From positions 62,001 to 126,000 of the forward strand of contig CAKRJT010000002.1 in NCBI GenBank assembly GCA_934351925.1: a stretch of DNA of 64,000 nt, written 5' to 3'. Each line of letters opens with the position of its first letter. Position 1 is the stretch's first letter. The stretch is from an uncultured Lachnospiraceae bacterium (GTDB taxonomy: Bacteria; Bacillota; Clostridia; Lachnospirales; Lachnospiraceae). Shown in pieces: positions 41,517-50,880 of this stretch. The translations under genes were made by a program, and so were the position numbers. The notes under the pieces are model-generated. The model was not told the DNA's origin, did not search any database, and saw only the letters and a list, made by a program, of their open reading frames with translations.

Positions 41517-43780
41517 CTGAGTACCTCCTTCAAATGCACCAGCGTGCTCTTAAAGTCCCCCCACATATTAGGAATTTTAAGCCCCGCGCTCATAAGCGTG
41601 TCACCGTGAAGCACCGTAGCCTGATTTTCACCATTATTGTCTCCGTTACCGCCATCAGTGCCAGCCCCTTCATACAGTATCTCATATTCCTTATCAGGTG
41701 CGAGTCCATCAAGCTTGATTATTCTGCTCTTGAAATTCGGTCTGTTAAGCACCTGAACGTAGGTCAGAAGCGCCTCCGATTTGTCCTTTGCCACCACCAT
41801 GCAGCAGTCGTAGAGATTATTTTCCTGATACGAGGCAATTCTGTAGTAGTCGCCGTTTCTTACAAGGTCGTTATACCTGTGGTAGGCTGCAATCTGCCCC
41901 GGAATGGCGGCTCTGTCCTCCTGCGGTATCCTTGTGATGTCAAGTTCGTAGCCGAAGGTTCCGCAAAGAGCCACATCTCCCCTTGTCTTGAACGGTGTCA
42001 CCCTGCCGACAGTGTGGTTCGGACAGTCGGACACATGCGCGCCCATCGCGGAGAGCGGATACATGAGGGCTGTTCCCTCCTGTATAGCGAGCCTCTCGAT
42101 GGCATCCGTGTCGTCCGAGCACCATATCTGCGGGCTGTAATACAACATTCCCGCGTCAAATCTCGCTCCGCCGCCTGAGCAGTTCTCAAGCAGAAGATCC
42201 GGAAATTCCTTCGTGAGCCTTTCCTGAAGCTCATACACCGCGAGCATGTATCTGTGCTCAAGCTCCCCCTGCCTGTCGTCAGGAAGGTAATTGCTGTGAA
42301 GGTCGGTGTGCTCACGGTTCATGTCCCATTTCACATACTCGATATTAGCACTGCGGAGTATTCCGGCAACCGCCTCATAGCAGTAGTCCACAACCTCCGG
42401 TCTGGATAAATCGAGCACATACTGATTTCTCGAGCGGCACGCCTCGCGCCCCGGAATGGCGATAGCCCAGTCAGGGTGCTCCTCGTAAAGCTTCGACTCA
42501 GGGGAAATCATCTCGGGCTCGAACCATATTCCGAACTTCAGACCGATTTTGTTCACCTCGTCGACAAGGTATTTGAGACCGCCTTGCAGCTTTTCCTCGT
42601 TCACGAACCAGTCGCCAAGACTCGTGCTGTCATCATTTCTGTGACCAAACCACCCGTCGTCCATGACAAGCATCTCTATTCCGCTCTTTTTTGCCTCGCG
42701 AGCAATGGCAAGAAGCTTTTCCGTATCAAAATTAAAATATGTAGCCTCCCAGTTATTTATGAGTACCGGGCGCTTTTTGTCCTTATACGGGCTTCTTATA
42801 AGGTGCTCCCTGTAAAGGTCATGCAGATTTCTCGTCATCGCACCAAGTCCCGAGGCTGAATACGTCATAACCACCTCCGGTGCGAAAAACTCCTCCCCGG
42901 GTTCAAGTTTCCACTCAAAATTCTCCGGGTGGATACCCATGAGAACCCTCAGGCTGTCAAACTGATTTTTCTCGACCTGTGCAAGAAAATTTCCCGAATA
43001 CACGAAATTAAAGCCATAGACATGACCGCTCTTCTGCGAAGCCCCATTATCAACCAGCGCGATAAACGGGTGCTCCTGATGTGAGGATTTACCCTTGATG
43101 GAGCCCACACTCTGCTTGCCATAGCCGATTTTTCTAAATTCCATCTTGCGCTCTCTCGCCCATGAGCCGTGAAGTGAGAGCAGCTCGTAGCCATCGTCAG
43201 GCAGGTCAAGCGCCGCGGACATAACCTTTGTGATGAAAATATTCTTGTCCGAGTTATTTTTTAGCTTAACACTCCTTGTTATCACGTCCTGCTCAGGAAA
43301 AACGCTGTAGAAAAGTGTCGCCCCCAGTCCGATGTACGGGTCAAGCGCGTCGATTTCGAGCGTATACACCTTATTATCATTATCCGCACCGCTATGCTTA
43401 TCTCCTGCAAATGTCGCCGGGAGTCCTTTTAACCCGGGCTTGCCCTCATATATCCTGTGCCCCGCATAAACAAGGCTCACCGCACGGCTGTTGTCCTCAC
43501 AGCGCACCGATATGGCGCCCTCTCTGTAATCACCCACGTTGTTTCCCGGATACTCCGACAAAAAAGCATCGAAAAACGAGCCCCTCTCCCTGTTATTCTT
43601 CGACGGCACGAACGGGTTCTCGTCCGTTCTAAGAAGATAATTCACGTCCGCGTCACTTATCCTGTCCCCATAGTATGCGTGACCGATGAAACCCTCGTCA
43701 TCGACCACCGAAATTACATAGCTGCTGTTTTTCGTATCAAGCTTAAAGGAGCGCGACTCCTCATCAAAAAAAATACCCAT
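41513..43780 (-). CDS. GH36 alpha-galactosidase
   Basis: The product has 755 residues with no signal peptide; it is cytoplasmic and releases galactose from raffinose-type oligosaccharides. The N-terminal beta-sandwich (1-330) is followed by a TIM barrel: WEATYFNFD, VMDDGWFGHR, FGIWFEPEMI, nucleophile Asp486 in YVKWDMNRE, CSGGGARFDAG and acid/base Asp556 in CSDDTDA. The C-terminal sandwich ends near 740. Length equals typical tetrameric GH36 enzymes. The ATG at 43780 has GGAGGAGG upstream; the start codon lies in one arm of a 15-bp inverted repeat. It was coupled to a LacI gene that is now broken. Confidence 0.95.
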   Translation of the reverse strand: MGIFFDEESRSFKLDTKNSSYVISVVDDEGFIGHAYYGDRISDADVNYLLRTDENPFVPSKNNRERGSFFDAFLSEYPGNNVGDYREGAISVRCEDNSRAVSLVYAGHRIYEGKPGLKGLPATFAGDKHSGADNDNKVYTLEIDALDPYIGLGATLFYSVFPEQDVITRSVKLKNNSDKNIFITKVMSAALDLPDDGYELLSLHGSWARERKMEFRKIGYGKQSVGSIKGKSSHQEHPFIALVDNGASQKSGHVYGFNFVYSGNFLAQVEKNQFDSLRVLMGIHPENFEWKLEPGEEFFAPEVVMTYSASGLGAMTRNLHDLYREHLIRSPYKDKKRPVLINNWEATYFNFDTEKLLAIAREAKKSGIEMLVMDDGWFGHRNDDSTSLGDWFVNEEKLQGGLKYLVDEVNKIGLKFGIWFEPEMISPESKLYEEHPDWAIAIPGREACRSRNQYVLDLSRPEVVDYCYEAVAGILRSANIEYVKWDMNREHTDLHSNYLPDDRQGELEHRYMLAVYELQERLTKEFPDLLLENCSGGGARFDAGMLYYSPQIWCSDDTDAIERLAIQEGTALMYPLSAMGAHVSDCPNHTVGRVTPFKTRGDVALCGTFGYELDITRIPQEDRAAIPGQIAAYHRYNDLVRNGDYYRIASYQENNLYDCCMVVAKDKSEALLTYVQVLNRPNFKSRIIKLDGLAPDKEYEILYEGAGTDGGNGDNNGENQATVLHGDTLMSAGLKIPNMWGDFKSTLVHLKEVLR

Positions 43781-43817
43781 AACAACCTCCTCCAAAATAA
43801 CTGTTGTTATGGGTATT
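43772..43817 (-). promoter_or_regulatory. 15-bp inverted repeat enclosing the GH36 start and ribosome site
   Basis: AATACCCATAACAAC (43772-43786) is the exact inverse of GTTGTTATGGGTATT (43803-43817). In the mRNA the start codon and first codons pair with the upstream arm, leaving GGAGGAGG in or beside the 16-nt loop. This could be an RNA switch controlling translation or, as DNA, an operator. TATAAT boxes lie directly upstream. Confidence 0.6.
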
Positions 43818-43882
43818 ATATTATATTTAAGTTAATGGGTAAATTAAATTTAGCTTATTTAGCTTAATTACTCGTGGTGGTG

Positions 43883-44191
43883 TTATCCCACAGCTACACT
43901 TACATTCTGCGCTGTATACGAATAACTATCTGCATACATAGTTTCCGGTGCGATATCAATCTCACCGTTAAGCCATGTCATTACGCCATGAAAAATTGTG
44001 AACTCAGATAGAATTTTTTCGTCCTTTAAAGGTTCAAATGCGGAACCCGTTAATAATGTTGTATCAAACAATCTCTGCTCTCCCGTAGAGAATGTGAGCA
44101 AAAGCATGCCACCTCTTAAAACTGTAGCCGTTTTCACCTTAATGTCCGGTGTCGCTTCTCCCGCATAGCAAACATCATCAATAATATACAT
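43883..44191 (-). CDS. DUF2442 protein
   Basis: The product has 102 residues; GGAGGTG precedes the ATG. Features such as VLRGGMLLLTFSTGEQRLFD and the late HGVMTWLNGEIDIAPETMYADS match the DUF2442 pattern, a small domain often encoded next to DUF4160. It follows the DUF4160 gene by 13 bp, so the two form a pair. Such pairs have been proposed as toxin-antitoxin-like modules, but no activity is established. Confidence 0.75.
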   Translation of the reverse strand: MYIIDDVCYAGEATPDIKVKTATVLRGGMLLLTFSTGEQRLFDTTLLTGSAFEPLKDEKILSEFTIFHGVMTWLNGEIDIAPETMYADSYSYTAQNVSVAVG

Positions 44192-44204
44192 CTATAACAC
44201 CTCC

Positions 44205-44468
44205 TTACATAGGGGCAATTTTATCAAAATGTTCTCCTCTGACAGCTAAATTCCATGCCTTATATGCTTCCTCTTCATGAAATGCCAACCAGCCGACTAC
44301 CATTTTAAATTGCTTTTTTGGAAGGGAACCCGCCAATAATTCTCCATCTATTCCAACGGCGGCTTCGTAATCACCATAGTACACATGTACATGTGGCTTA
44401 TTATGTTGTTTCGTATCCATAAATAACATATAAATAACCATTCCACCAAATCTGCTAAGTTCCGGCAT
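44205..44468 (-). CDS. DUF4160 protein
   Basis: The product has 87 residues; the ATG at 44468 has GAAGGAGG upstream. MPELSRFGGMVIYMLFMDTK followed by HNKPHVHVYYGDYEA is the DUF4160 hallmark, with its conserved HxPHxHV metal-like motif. It is paired with the DUF2442 gene directly downstream. Possible toxin-antitoxin-like module; function unknown. Confidence 0.8.
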   Translation of the reverse strand: MPELSRFGGMVIYMLFMDTKQHNKPHVHVYYGDYEAAVGIDGELLAGSLPKKQFKMVVGWLAFHEEEAYKAWNLAVRGEHFDKIAPM

Positions 44469-44620
44469 TATATCCCTCCTTCTACACATTTCTATATTTA
44501 TTATATCACACCACCCACCATTTCAAAAGACCAATGATTTGAAATTTAGCATATTTCCCTTTTTCATATTTTCCCATGCAACCCGTTTTCTTTTCCGTCC
44601 TACATTGTCCCTTCCCACAA

Positions 44621-46363
44621 CTAATTACTCAACATAAACAACCCATAAAACTTCTCTTTCCTCTCCATGAGCTCGTCAAACGTGCCGTACTCCGCAATAC
44701 GCCCCTTATGCATCACAATTATTCCATCGTACTGCCTGAGTATGTTCTCCACAAGCTTATGCGTGATAACTATTGCTGTCATGTCTTTCTGGTTGAGAAC
44801 CGTGTTCTCAATTTTTGCCGCCACCTCATTGTCAAGGCTCGAGGTAGCCTCGTCTAAGATGAGCACATCGGATTTTCTTAGCAGGGCTCTTGCAATCGCA
44901 ATCCGCTGCTGTTCACCGCCTGACAGATTTTTGCCGTTCTCACCGACATTCTGTTCAAGTCCAAGAGAGTTATTTCTTACAACCTCCTCCAAGCCCGCAT
45001 TTTTGACAGCCTGCGAAATCTCTGCCTCACCGTAATTTTTGTACATGGTGATATTATTTTTTAGTGTATCATCAAACATGAACACCTTCTGATGTATTAT
45101 CGCCATTCTGCCGTACAGGACTTCCCTCGGAATATTTTTTATATCTGTAATATCCTTATTTTTTATATCTGTAATTTCTTTATCTTGGCAGAATATTGTT
45201 CCGCAATAATTGTCATAATACTGCATCAAAAGCTTTATGAATGTGGATTTGCCCGAGCCGCTCCCTCCGACAATAGCGTATTTTCTGCCGCGCTCAAATG
45301 TAAAATTGATATCATGCAGTACATTTTTTCCTTCACTATATGCGAATGAGACATTTTTTACGCTTATATCCCCGAGTGCCTCAATATGACAATCAGAATT
45401 TTCGGGCTCATCTGCACCACTTAAAAGTGCCTCTATTCTTCCCCGGATTTTCCTTGTACCTTTAAGTGACAGCAACGCGCTTGTCGCCTCACGCGCCTGA
45501 TTATTTACGGTATGTCCAAGGTCGAGCGCTCCCATGGCAAGCGCGAGGGTTATTTTCCCCTTGGTTATAAGATACGCCGCGACAATATACTGTATTATGA
45601 TAATCAGATATGTAATCAGTATCACAAAGCAGGAAAACATGTCATTTACCGAGCGGTATTTATACTTTTTCTGTTCCATGGACGACAGTGTGTCATCATA
45701 CACTTCTTTAATTATTTTCTCTGCGCCAAAGCTTTTTATAACCTCGTAACCGGCAAAAATATCCTTAATTCTGACATTGTATGCGGACATTCCCTGCATG
45801 TATGAGTCCGTCGCGTCAGATGTATATTTTCCCAATAATGCAGGCACCGCGATTGTTGTAAAAGCGGTCACAATTATTACCAGTGCCATGTCGACCGAAT
45901 AGAAAAAAAGTCCCGCCGCCGATATTACCGTCAAAATAATTGTCTCCAAAAGATACGGCATCATTGACAGATAATTTCTCTCAGCCTTTTCAAGCTCATT
46001 GTTCATAACCGAGATGTATTCCGCCGTATTTTTCTCGCCGAAATCCCTGAAATCCTTCGACATAATTCCTGAAAAAACATCAGCTCTTATCTGCGTGTCC
46101 GTCTTTTTCAGAAAAGCTCTCAGCGCATACTTTTGGAGGCACTGTGTTCCAAAGAAAAATGCCAGCGTGACCACCCCCAGCGGAATAAGCCTTATAATGC
46201 TGTCCATGCTGACCTCTCCGACAGCCGCAAACACGCGCGATATGAAATATGATATTGCCACGACCGCCAGCGCCTGAATTACATCAGCCAGAATAAGCAA
46301 TGTAAACCACAGCTTATTTTGATAAAAATATGAGTTTATTGTCCTGTTTTTTGATTTGTCCAT
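44621..46363 (-). CDS. ABC exporter, fused permease and ATPase
   Basis: The product has 580 residues; the ATG at 46363 has AAGGGA upstream. Six hydrophobic helices lie in residues about 15-310. The ATPase domain follows: Walker A GGSGSGKST, signature NLSGGEQQRIAIARALL, Walker B VLILDEAT and switch His in VITHK. It has an unusual duplicated phrase ITDIKNKDITDIKN before the Q-loop, which is a 15-bp-type direct repeat in the DNA (about 45130-45180). There is no peptidase domain. It lies 120 bp downstream of the double-HTH regulator, a probable controller. Confidence 0.88.
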   Translation of the reverse strand: MDKSKNRTINSYFYQNKLWFTLLILADVIQALAVVAISYFISRVFAAVGEVSMDSIIRLIPLGVVTLAFFFGTQCLQKYALRAFLKKTDTQIRADVFSGIMSKDFRDFGEKNTAEYISVMNNELEKAERNYLSMMPYLLETIILTVISAAGLFFYSVDMALVIIVTAFTTIAVPALLGKYTSDATDSYMQGMSAYNVRIKDIFAGYEVIKSFGAEKIIKEVYDDTLSSMEQKKYKYRSVNDMFSCFVILITYLIIIIQYIVAAYLITKGKITLALAMGALDLGHTVNNQAREATSALLSLKGTRKIRGRIEALLSGADEPENSDCHIEALGDISVKNVSFAYSEGKNVLHDINFTFERGRKYAIVGGSGSGKSTFIKLLMQYYDNYCGTIFCQDKEITDIKNKDITDIKNIPREVLYGRMAIIHQKVFMFDDTLKNNITMYKNYGEAEISQAVKNAGLEEVVRNNSLGLEQNVGENGKNLSGGEQQRIAIARALLRKSDVLILDEATSSLDNEVAAKIENTVLNQKDMTAIVITHKLVENILRQYDGIIVMHKGRIAEYGTFDELMERKEKFYGLFMLSN

Positions 46364-46483
46364 GAAAATTGTCCCTTCGTTTTTATTCAAGCGCTTTGAC
46401 ATTCATAACCTTATCACGCCCTCGTAAAACAGACCATGGCAAATCCGGAAAAATGTTTTTTGATTAACATTTTAGTTTTTATT

Positions 46484-48193
46484 TTAAATGCAAAAGTCCG
46501 GAACCTTCAAATCATACCTGCTGCACAAAGCTCTAATCGCATCAATTCTCCTTCTGTCACCGTAAACGCATGCAAGCGCATATGAATACTCCAACAGCTC
46601 AACACATTCCTCCGCTTTAAATGCGCTGCTATCGCCATTTCTCTCGAGAATATTCTGTGCATATAAAAAAAAGAGCCGCGAAAGCCACTCAAATTCGTCA
46701 ACCTTTACCGCCAGCTTAATCGCCCCGGCGAACTTTTGGCCTGCCGCCTCAATATTTCCAAGCTCTCTTAACAGCTCTCCCTCCTCCATGTTTTTCAGCA
46801 CGCCCGCTATCTCACACTCATACGGCATCGGGTCAATATAAGCCGGCTTGAACACCGAACCGTACAGCTCTATCCTGCTTTGTCCTCCCGCACTGCCGCA
46901 GTAAAATACCAAATCATCAATAATTCCCCACTCATTCTCAAACACCAGTATTCCATCACTGCTTTCGCCAAGCGCCGACACCTGCCTCAATGCCTCAGAA
47001 ACCGCTTTATCCCCGGTCATGTCAGGCATTTTTGTGAGCCTGCCGTATTGTCCCCGTTTTATGGCGGCTGATGCCCTTCTTAATTTCTCATTCATTTTAT
47101 CATCGAAATTATCTTCAACGCATGGCGAATATTTATCAATCGGAAGTTTAAGTTTTTCAAGCAGTCTGCTTCTAAGCTCATCGTTGAGATTATGCTTATT
47201 ATTTTCAAGCCTCGATATCGTGGTGACATCGCAAATTCCCTCCGCGAGCTCCTCCTGCGTCATGCCGTACATCAGCCGTCTTTTGCGGATAACCTCATTC
47301 ACATTTACGGCATACTCCTCCGCATATCTCGGAAAATAGTCCTCCGCGCGTTTTACACCGTATCTGTCATTCATTTTCTGCAATATTGACAAAACTCTCT
47401 TCGCATCGGACATATCCTCCCCGAGTGCTTCCCTGCACCTTATAATTCCCGCTTTCAGCTCCGTCAGAAAAATCCACTTTTCCCTGTTTGTAATACACTC
47501 ATACGTCTTTTCGCCCATTTCAAGCGCAAAGTTGTACTGTCCAAGGTCAATGTAGTACTGCATAAGCCGGTATCCCGCATAGCCGTACAGCTTCGCGCGC
47601 ACAACACGGTCGTACCTGTCATTATCAAGAAATTCAAGTATATCCCTGTACAGCCTCGCCGCCCGGTCACGCTGCCCGGACTGCTCAATATATCTTACAT
47701 ACTGCTGCACAATCAGCATTTCCATGGTACTCAGATAATACCCGCGAATGTTGTCTATATCAAAATCCGGGCAGGTGTACCTTATCCCCTCCATGAGCTT
47801 ATCCATACATTCAGCCACAGATGCATGGGTTCTGTGCATCACCTCACACTCCACAAGACAGAGATACTGCCTGTGAATATTATTTTTTGTGGTCTTTCTG
47901 TACGCATCTATCCGTTTAAGCGCTTCCTCGTATCTGCCCGCATCGATGCAGCCGCATATTCTTATTCGCTCTAAAAGCTGCTCATACTCGTCGCAATCTA
48001 AAAGCACGGTAAACCTCTCCGTATTTTTTCCAAGCCTCTCATACAGACTGTCAAAAAGAAGCTTCTCCGCACTTCTTATGCCGCTCTCAATCCTTGCAAG
48101 CTGTGCCGTTGAACATAGTCCCCGTGCAAGCTCGGCGAGCTTTATATCCTGCGAATTTCTCTCATCCCCAATAAATTTTCCCGAATAAAACAT
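46484..48193 (-). CDS. Double-HTH, TPR-like transcriptional regulator
   Basis: The product has 569 residues; the ATG at 48193 lies 1 bp after the stop of the SGNH-like gene and has only a weak ribosome site. An N-terminal XRE-like helix-turn-helix (LAELARGLCSTAQLARIESG) is followed by helical repeats of TPR type (about 55-280). A second, canonical HTH (VIRKRRLMYGMTQEELAEGI then CDVTTISRLENN) sits near residues 275-330, followed by another helical region. The layout recalls peptide-sensing Rgg/PlcR-type regulators, but with two DNA-binding domains. A truncated paralogue is at 4100-4552. The adjacent exporter gene is a likely target. Confidence 0.75.
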   Translation of the reverse strand: MFYSGKFIGDERNSQDIKLAELARGLCSTAQLARIESGIRSAEKLLFDSLYERLGKNTERFTVLLDCDEYEQLLERIRICGCIDAGRYEEALKRIDAYRKTTKNNIHRQYLCLVECEVMHRTHASVAECMDKLMEGIRYTCPDFDIDNIRGYYLSTMEMLIVQQYVRYIEQSGQRDRAARLYRDILEFLDNDRYDRVVRAKLYGYAGYRLMQYYIDLGQYNFALEMGEKTYECITNREKWIFLTELKAGIIRCREALGEDMSDAKRVLSILQKMNDRYGVKRAEDYFPRYAEEYAVNVNEVIRKRRLMYGMTQEELAEGICDVTTISRLENNKHNLNDELRSRLLEKLKLPIDKYSPCVEDNFDDKMNEKLRRASAAIKRGQYGRLTKMPDMTGDKAVSEALRQVSALGESSDGILVFENEWGIIDDLVFYCGSAGGQSRIELYGSVFKPAYIDPMPYECEIAGVLKNMEEGELLRELGNIEAAGQKFAGAIKLAVKVDEFEWLSRLFFLYAQNILERNGDSSAFKAEECVELLEYSYALACVYGDRRRIDAIRALCSRYDLKVPDFCI

Positions 48194-48194
48194 T

Positions 48195-49091
48195 TTAATT
48201 AAAGAGCCTCTCAATAATCCCGTCCCTCTCCGCCTCAAGATACTCCTGCGTAAAATGCGCCTCGTCCCCGAACGCGCTCACCGGGTAATAGTCTATGCCC
48301 TCGATATAATCTCCGAGCAGGTCTGACAGCCCGTTGTCCGCAATCTGCTGTTCAAATTCCGCCCAGTCGTGGTTGTCCTCCGTGTCGGGAAGCGGCGCCG
48401 CCATCACCTTCAGCCTGACACCGTAACTGTCGCAGAGCTCCTTAATCTTCGGAAGATACTTTATTGTGAGGTCACTTAAATGCTTCTCATCGCGTACCTC
48501 GAGCTGCTGCTCAAGCACATTGTTGAGGTACACGTCCATATAGTAGGCGTTGTTCTCTACAAAGCTCTTCACAATGTCGTTCGTCGCATACATTTTCCCG
48601 AACCTGTCCTCAATATACTGCCTTGTGTCGTCGTCTATATACTGCTTGTATGTGTCATTGTAGAACGGCACTATAAAATACTGGAACGAAAAGTTGAACC
48701 ACAGCGGGTTCGCAAGGCTCTGTGGTCTGACAATATAGTAGACCTCCTCCGTCTGCGGGTTATTCTCCAGATAACGGTTCAGCAGAATATAATTGCCGAG
48801 CACCGTTATCGCCTGATTAGTCGCGAGATAGCAGGTCGTGTCCGTCTCGTCCTGATAATCAGGAGAAAAGATAAGCCTCGCCACACTGTCGCCTATGATG
48901 ACCTTCGTGTACTCCGTTTTCTCCTCCGCCAAATCAAGCGCGTAATAGAGCTCCGGCCCGAAGCTCGAAGGACTGTTCTTCCCCTTTATATACTGCACCG
49001 CAAAGTAGCCGCCAAGCGACACCGCCACAAGCAGCACGAACACCAACACACTCACTATGAATTTCACAAAACCCGATTTATTCTCTCTCAT
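48195..49091 (-). CDS. SGNH/DltD-like membrane-anchored protein of the acyl-transfer cluster
   Basis: The product has 298 residues; AAGGGAATGG precedes the ATG. A transmembrane helix at about residues 10-32 is followed by an extracellular domain. VIIGDSVARLIFSPDY resembles SGNH block I (GDS), and FGDEAHFTQEY near the end fits the DxxH block V, so an SGNH-hydrolase or acyl-transferase role is likely. It lies next to an MBOAT gene, as DltD and AlgJ/AlgX-type proteins do. The polymer that would be acylated is unknown. Confidence 0.65.
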   Translation of the reverse strand: MRENKSGFVKFIVSVLVFVLLVAVSLGGYFAVQYIKGKNSPSSFGPELYYALDLAEEKTEYTKVIIGDSVARLIFSPDYQDETDTTCYLATNQAITVLGNYILLNRYLENNPQTEEVYYIVRPQSLANPLWFNFSFQYFIVPFYNDTYKQYIDDDTRQYIEDRFGKMYATNDIVKSFVENNAYYMDVYLNNVLEQQLEVRDEKHLSDLTIKYLPKIKELCDSYGVRLKVMAAPLPDTEDNHDWAEFEQQIADNGLSDLLGDYIEGIDYYPVSAFGDEAHFTQEYLEAERDGIIERLFN

Positions 49092-49148
49092 ACCATTCCC
49101 TTACCCAATTTTAGTCTACTATACAAACACCGAATATCTCACATAACT

Positions 49149-49254
49149 TATCAGAGTCCTTAGAACACCTTGCTTCGTACAACGGAGCCGATATATATAA
49201 ATATAACTCATTATACACCCGCAATGCCTCACCGCCTGTTTGCCCTTGAAGCAC
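49149..49254. repeat. Palindromic MITE/REP-like repeat, copy 3
   Basis: It begins with TATCAGAGTCCTTAGAACA, identical over 19 bp to 3038-3056. It continues with cgatatatataaatata..cattatacac, which aligns with the inverted copy 2, and ends with cctgtttgcccttgaagcac, matching the cctatttgcccctcaacatc edge of copy 1. It sits between the MBOAT and SGNH-like genes. Confidence 0.55.
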
Positions 49255-49258
49255 AGTA

Positions 49259-50779
49259 TTAAAACTCAAAGTACACGAACGAGCTGCTGTCCGCCCCATA
49301 CTGCATGAACCATATCACCATCAGGTCAACCACCAGAATGTACACAAGCCATCTGACCACCTTAGGCAGTCTGTTAAACCATGAAAAAATCGTGCTTCCC
49401 TTCTGCGATGCGATATATGCCGTCAGGTCGTAGGCAAACATCATTCCGATCACGATTATAAGGTGCAGCATCATTCCGCTGTTAATACCGATTGACTGCA
49501 GACCGCCCTTTATATATCCCACAGGAGATGCAATCCCATGCCACATATTCGTTAGGACGTACATCGCATCGCCGAGGCTGTTCGCCTCAAAGAACACCCA
49601 CGCCACCGTCGCAAACAGGAACACGAGCACGATGCTGACAATGCGCGCCGCGCCCTTCTTTTTGTAGGACTTGTCCTTCGGGTCGCGGCCGTGAAGCCTC
49701 GCCCACGCATTGTGCGCGAAGGTTTCGAGCACCTGAACCGCGCCGTGAAGCGCTCCCCACACAATAAAGGTCAGGCTTGCGCCGTGCCACAGACCGCTCA
49801 CCATAAAGGTTATCATTATATTGAGGGCGTACCTAAGGCTTCCCACACGGCGTCCGCCGAGAGGTATATAGATGTAATCGCGGAACCATGTCGACAGCGA
49901 TATGTGCCATCTTCCCCAGAACTCCTTGACCGACGCGGAAAAATACGGATACTCGAAGTTTCTCGCGCCGTCATAGCCGAGCAGCCTCGCCGCTCCGTTT
50001 GCAATATCCGAGTATCCCGCAAAATCGCAGTATATCTGTATCGAAAATAGGAACGCCGCCGCCATGAGCGCGAAGCCGTCATACGCGGTCACGTTTTGGA
50101 ATACCTTGGTCACATACCCCGATAAAAGGTCAGCAACTATCATCTTCTTAAAAAAGCCCACACCCATGAGCCTTAGGGCATCTGACGCCTTCCCATACGA
50201 AAATCCGTTAAATCCGAATAATCCGCTCTCTTCTTTTCCCTGCCTGTCAAGCATTTCAAAAAAAGGGGCCGGTCTCTCAATCGGTCCCGAGGCTATCTGC
50301 GGAAAGAAGCCAACGTATGTGGCATATTTTGCAAAATTTCTCTGTGCCGGAAGCTTCCCTCTGTACACCTCGACCATATAGCTTATGACCTTGAAGGTGT
50401 AGAAGGATATTCCGATCGGTGCCGCTATCTTAAGCACCGCAGGCGTAAATCCGATGCCGAAAATTCTGAGAGCTCCCGCAAATACCTGTCCCGCAAAGTT
50501 GAAATACTTGAACACCAGAAGAAGCCCCAGCGACACCGCAAACGGCAGTCCGAAGCAGAGCTTTCTCCTGCCGCCCTCACACCTCTCCATGAGAAGCGCT
50601 CCCGCGTAGGTCACGGCACACACAATACATAAAAGGACAAAATTGTTCAAGCCGAAGCCCATATAAAAGTAGCAGTTGGCGGCAAGCACCACCACATACC
50701 TGAACCTCGCAGGCACATTCCAGTATATTAAAAATACCGCCGTCATAAACACGGCAAAGCTAAACGAATTAAAAAGCAT
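49259..50779 (-). CDS. MBOAT-family O-acyltransferase
   Basis: The product has 506 residues with about ten transmembrane helices. It belongs to the AlgI/DltB/PatA group, which moves acyl groups across the membrane for attachment to surface polymers. FKYFNFAGQVF near the start, SFYTFKVISYMVEVYRGKL, FFPQIASGPIERP and KEFWGRWHISLSTWFRDYIY are family blocks; the catalytic His is in SGLWHGASLTFIVWGALHG. It clusters with an acyltransferase 3 gene and an SGNH-like gene, giving a complete surface O-acylation set. Confidence 0.92.
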   Translation of the reverse strand: MLFNSFSFAVFMTAVFLIYWNVPARFRYVVVLAANCYFYMGFGLNNFVLLCIVCAVTYAGALLMERCEGGRRKLCFGLPFAVSLGLLLVFKYFNFAGQVFAGALRIFGIGFTPAVLKIAAPIGISFYTFKVISYMVEVYRGKLPAQRNFAKYATYVGFFPQIASGPIERPAPFFEMLDRQGKEESGLFGFNGFSYGKASDALRLMGVGFFKKMIVADLLSGYVTKVFQNVTAYDGFALMAAAFLFSIQIYCDFAGYSDIANGAARLLGYDGARNFEYPYFSASVKEFWGRWHISLSTWFRDYIYIPLGGRRVGSLRYALNIMITFMVSGLWHGASLTFIVWGALHGAVQVLETFAHNAWARLHGRDPKDKSYKKKGAARIVSIVLVFLFATVAWVFFEANSLGDAMYVLTNMWHGIASPVGYIKGGLQSIGINSGMMLHLIIVIGMMFAYDLTAYIASQKGSTIFSWFNRLPKVVRWLVYILVVDLMVIWFMQYGADSSSFVYFEF

Positions 50780-50880
50780 ATATCAATCCCCATTTTTCAT
50801 ACTTTTGTGAACCGCACCTATAATTATTAACATAATATTCTTGCTTATTGCTCCATGCAACGTTACTTGATAGTGTCAAA

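Noticed and set aside
41357..42178. A 273-codon plus-strand frame
   Set aside because: Antisense to the GH36 gene and the LacI remnant; no family resemblance.
46390..46475. An 18-codon frame (MLIKKHF...) between the double-HTH regulator and the exporter, considered as a signalling peptide gene
   Set aside because: No Shine-Dalgarno sequence precedes its ATG and nothing supports secretion or conservation.
48480..49163. A 227-codon plus-strand frame
   Set aside because: Antisense to the SGNH-like gene; composition is Arg/His-rich as expected for a shadow frame.
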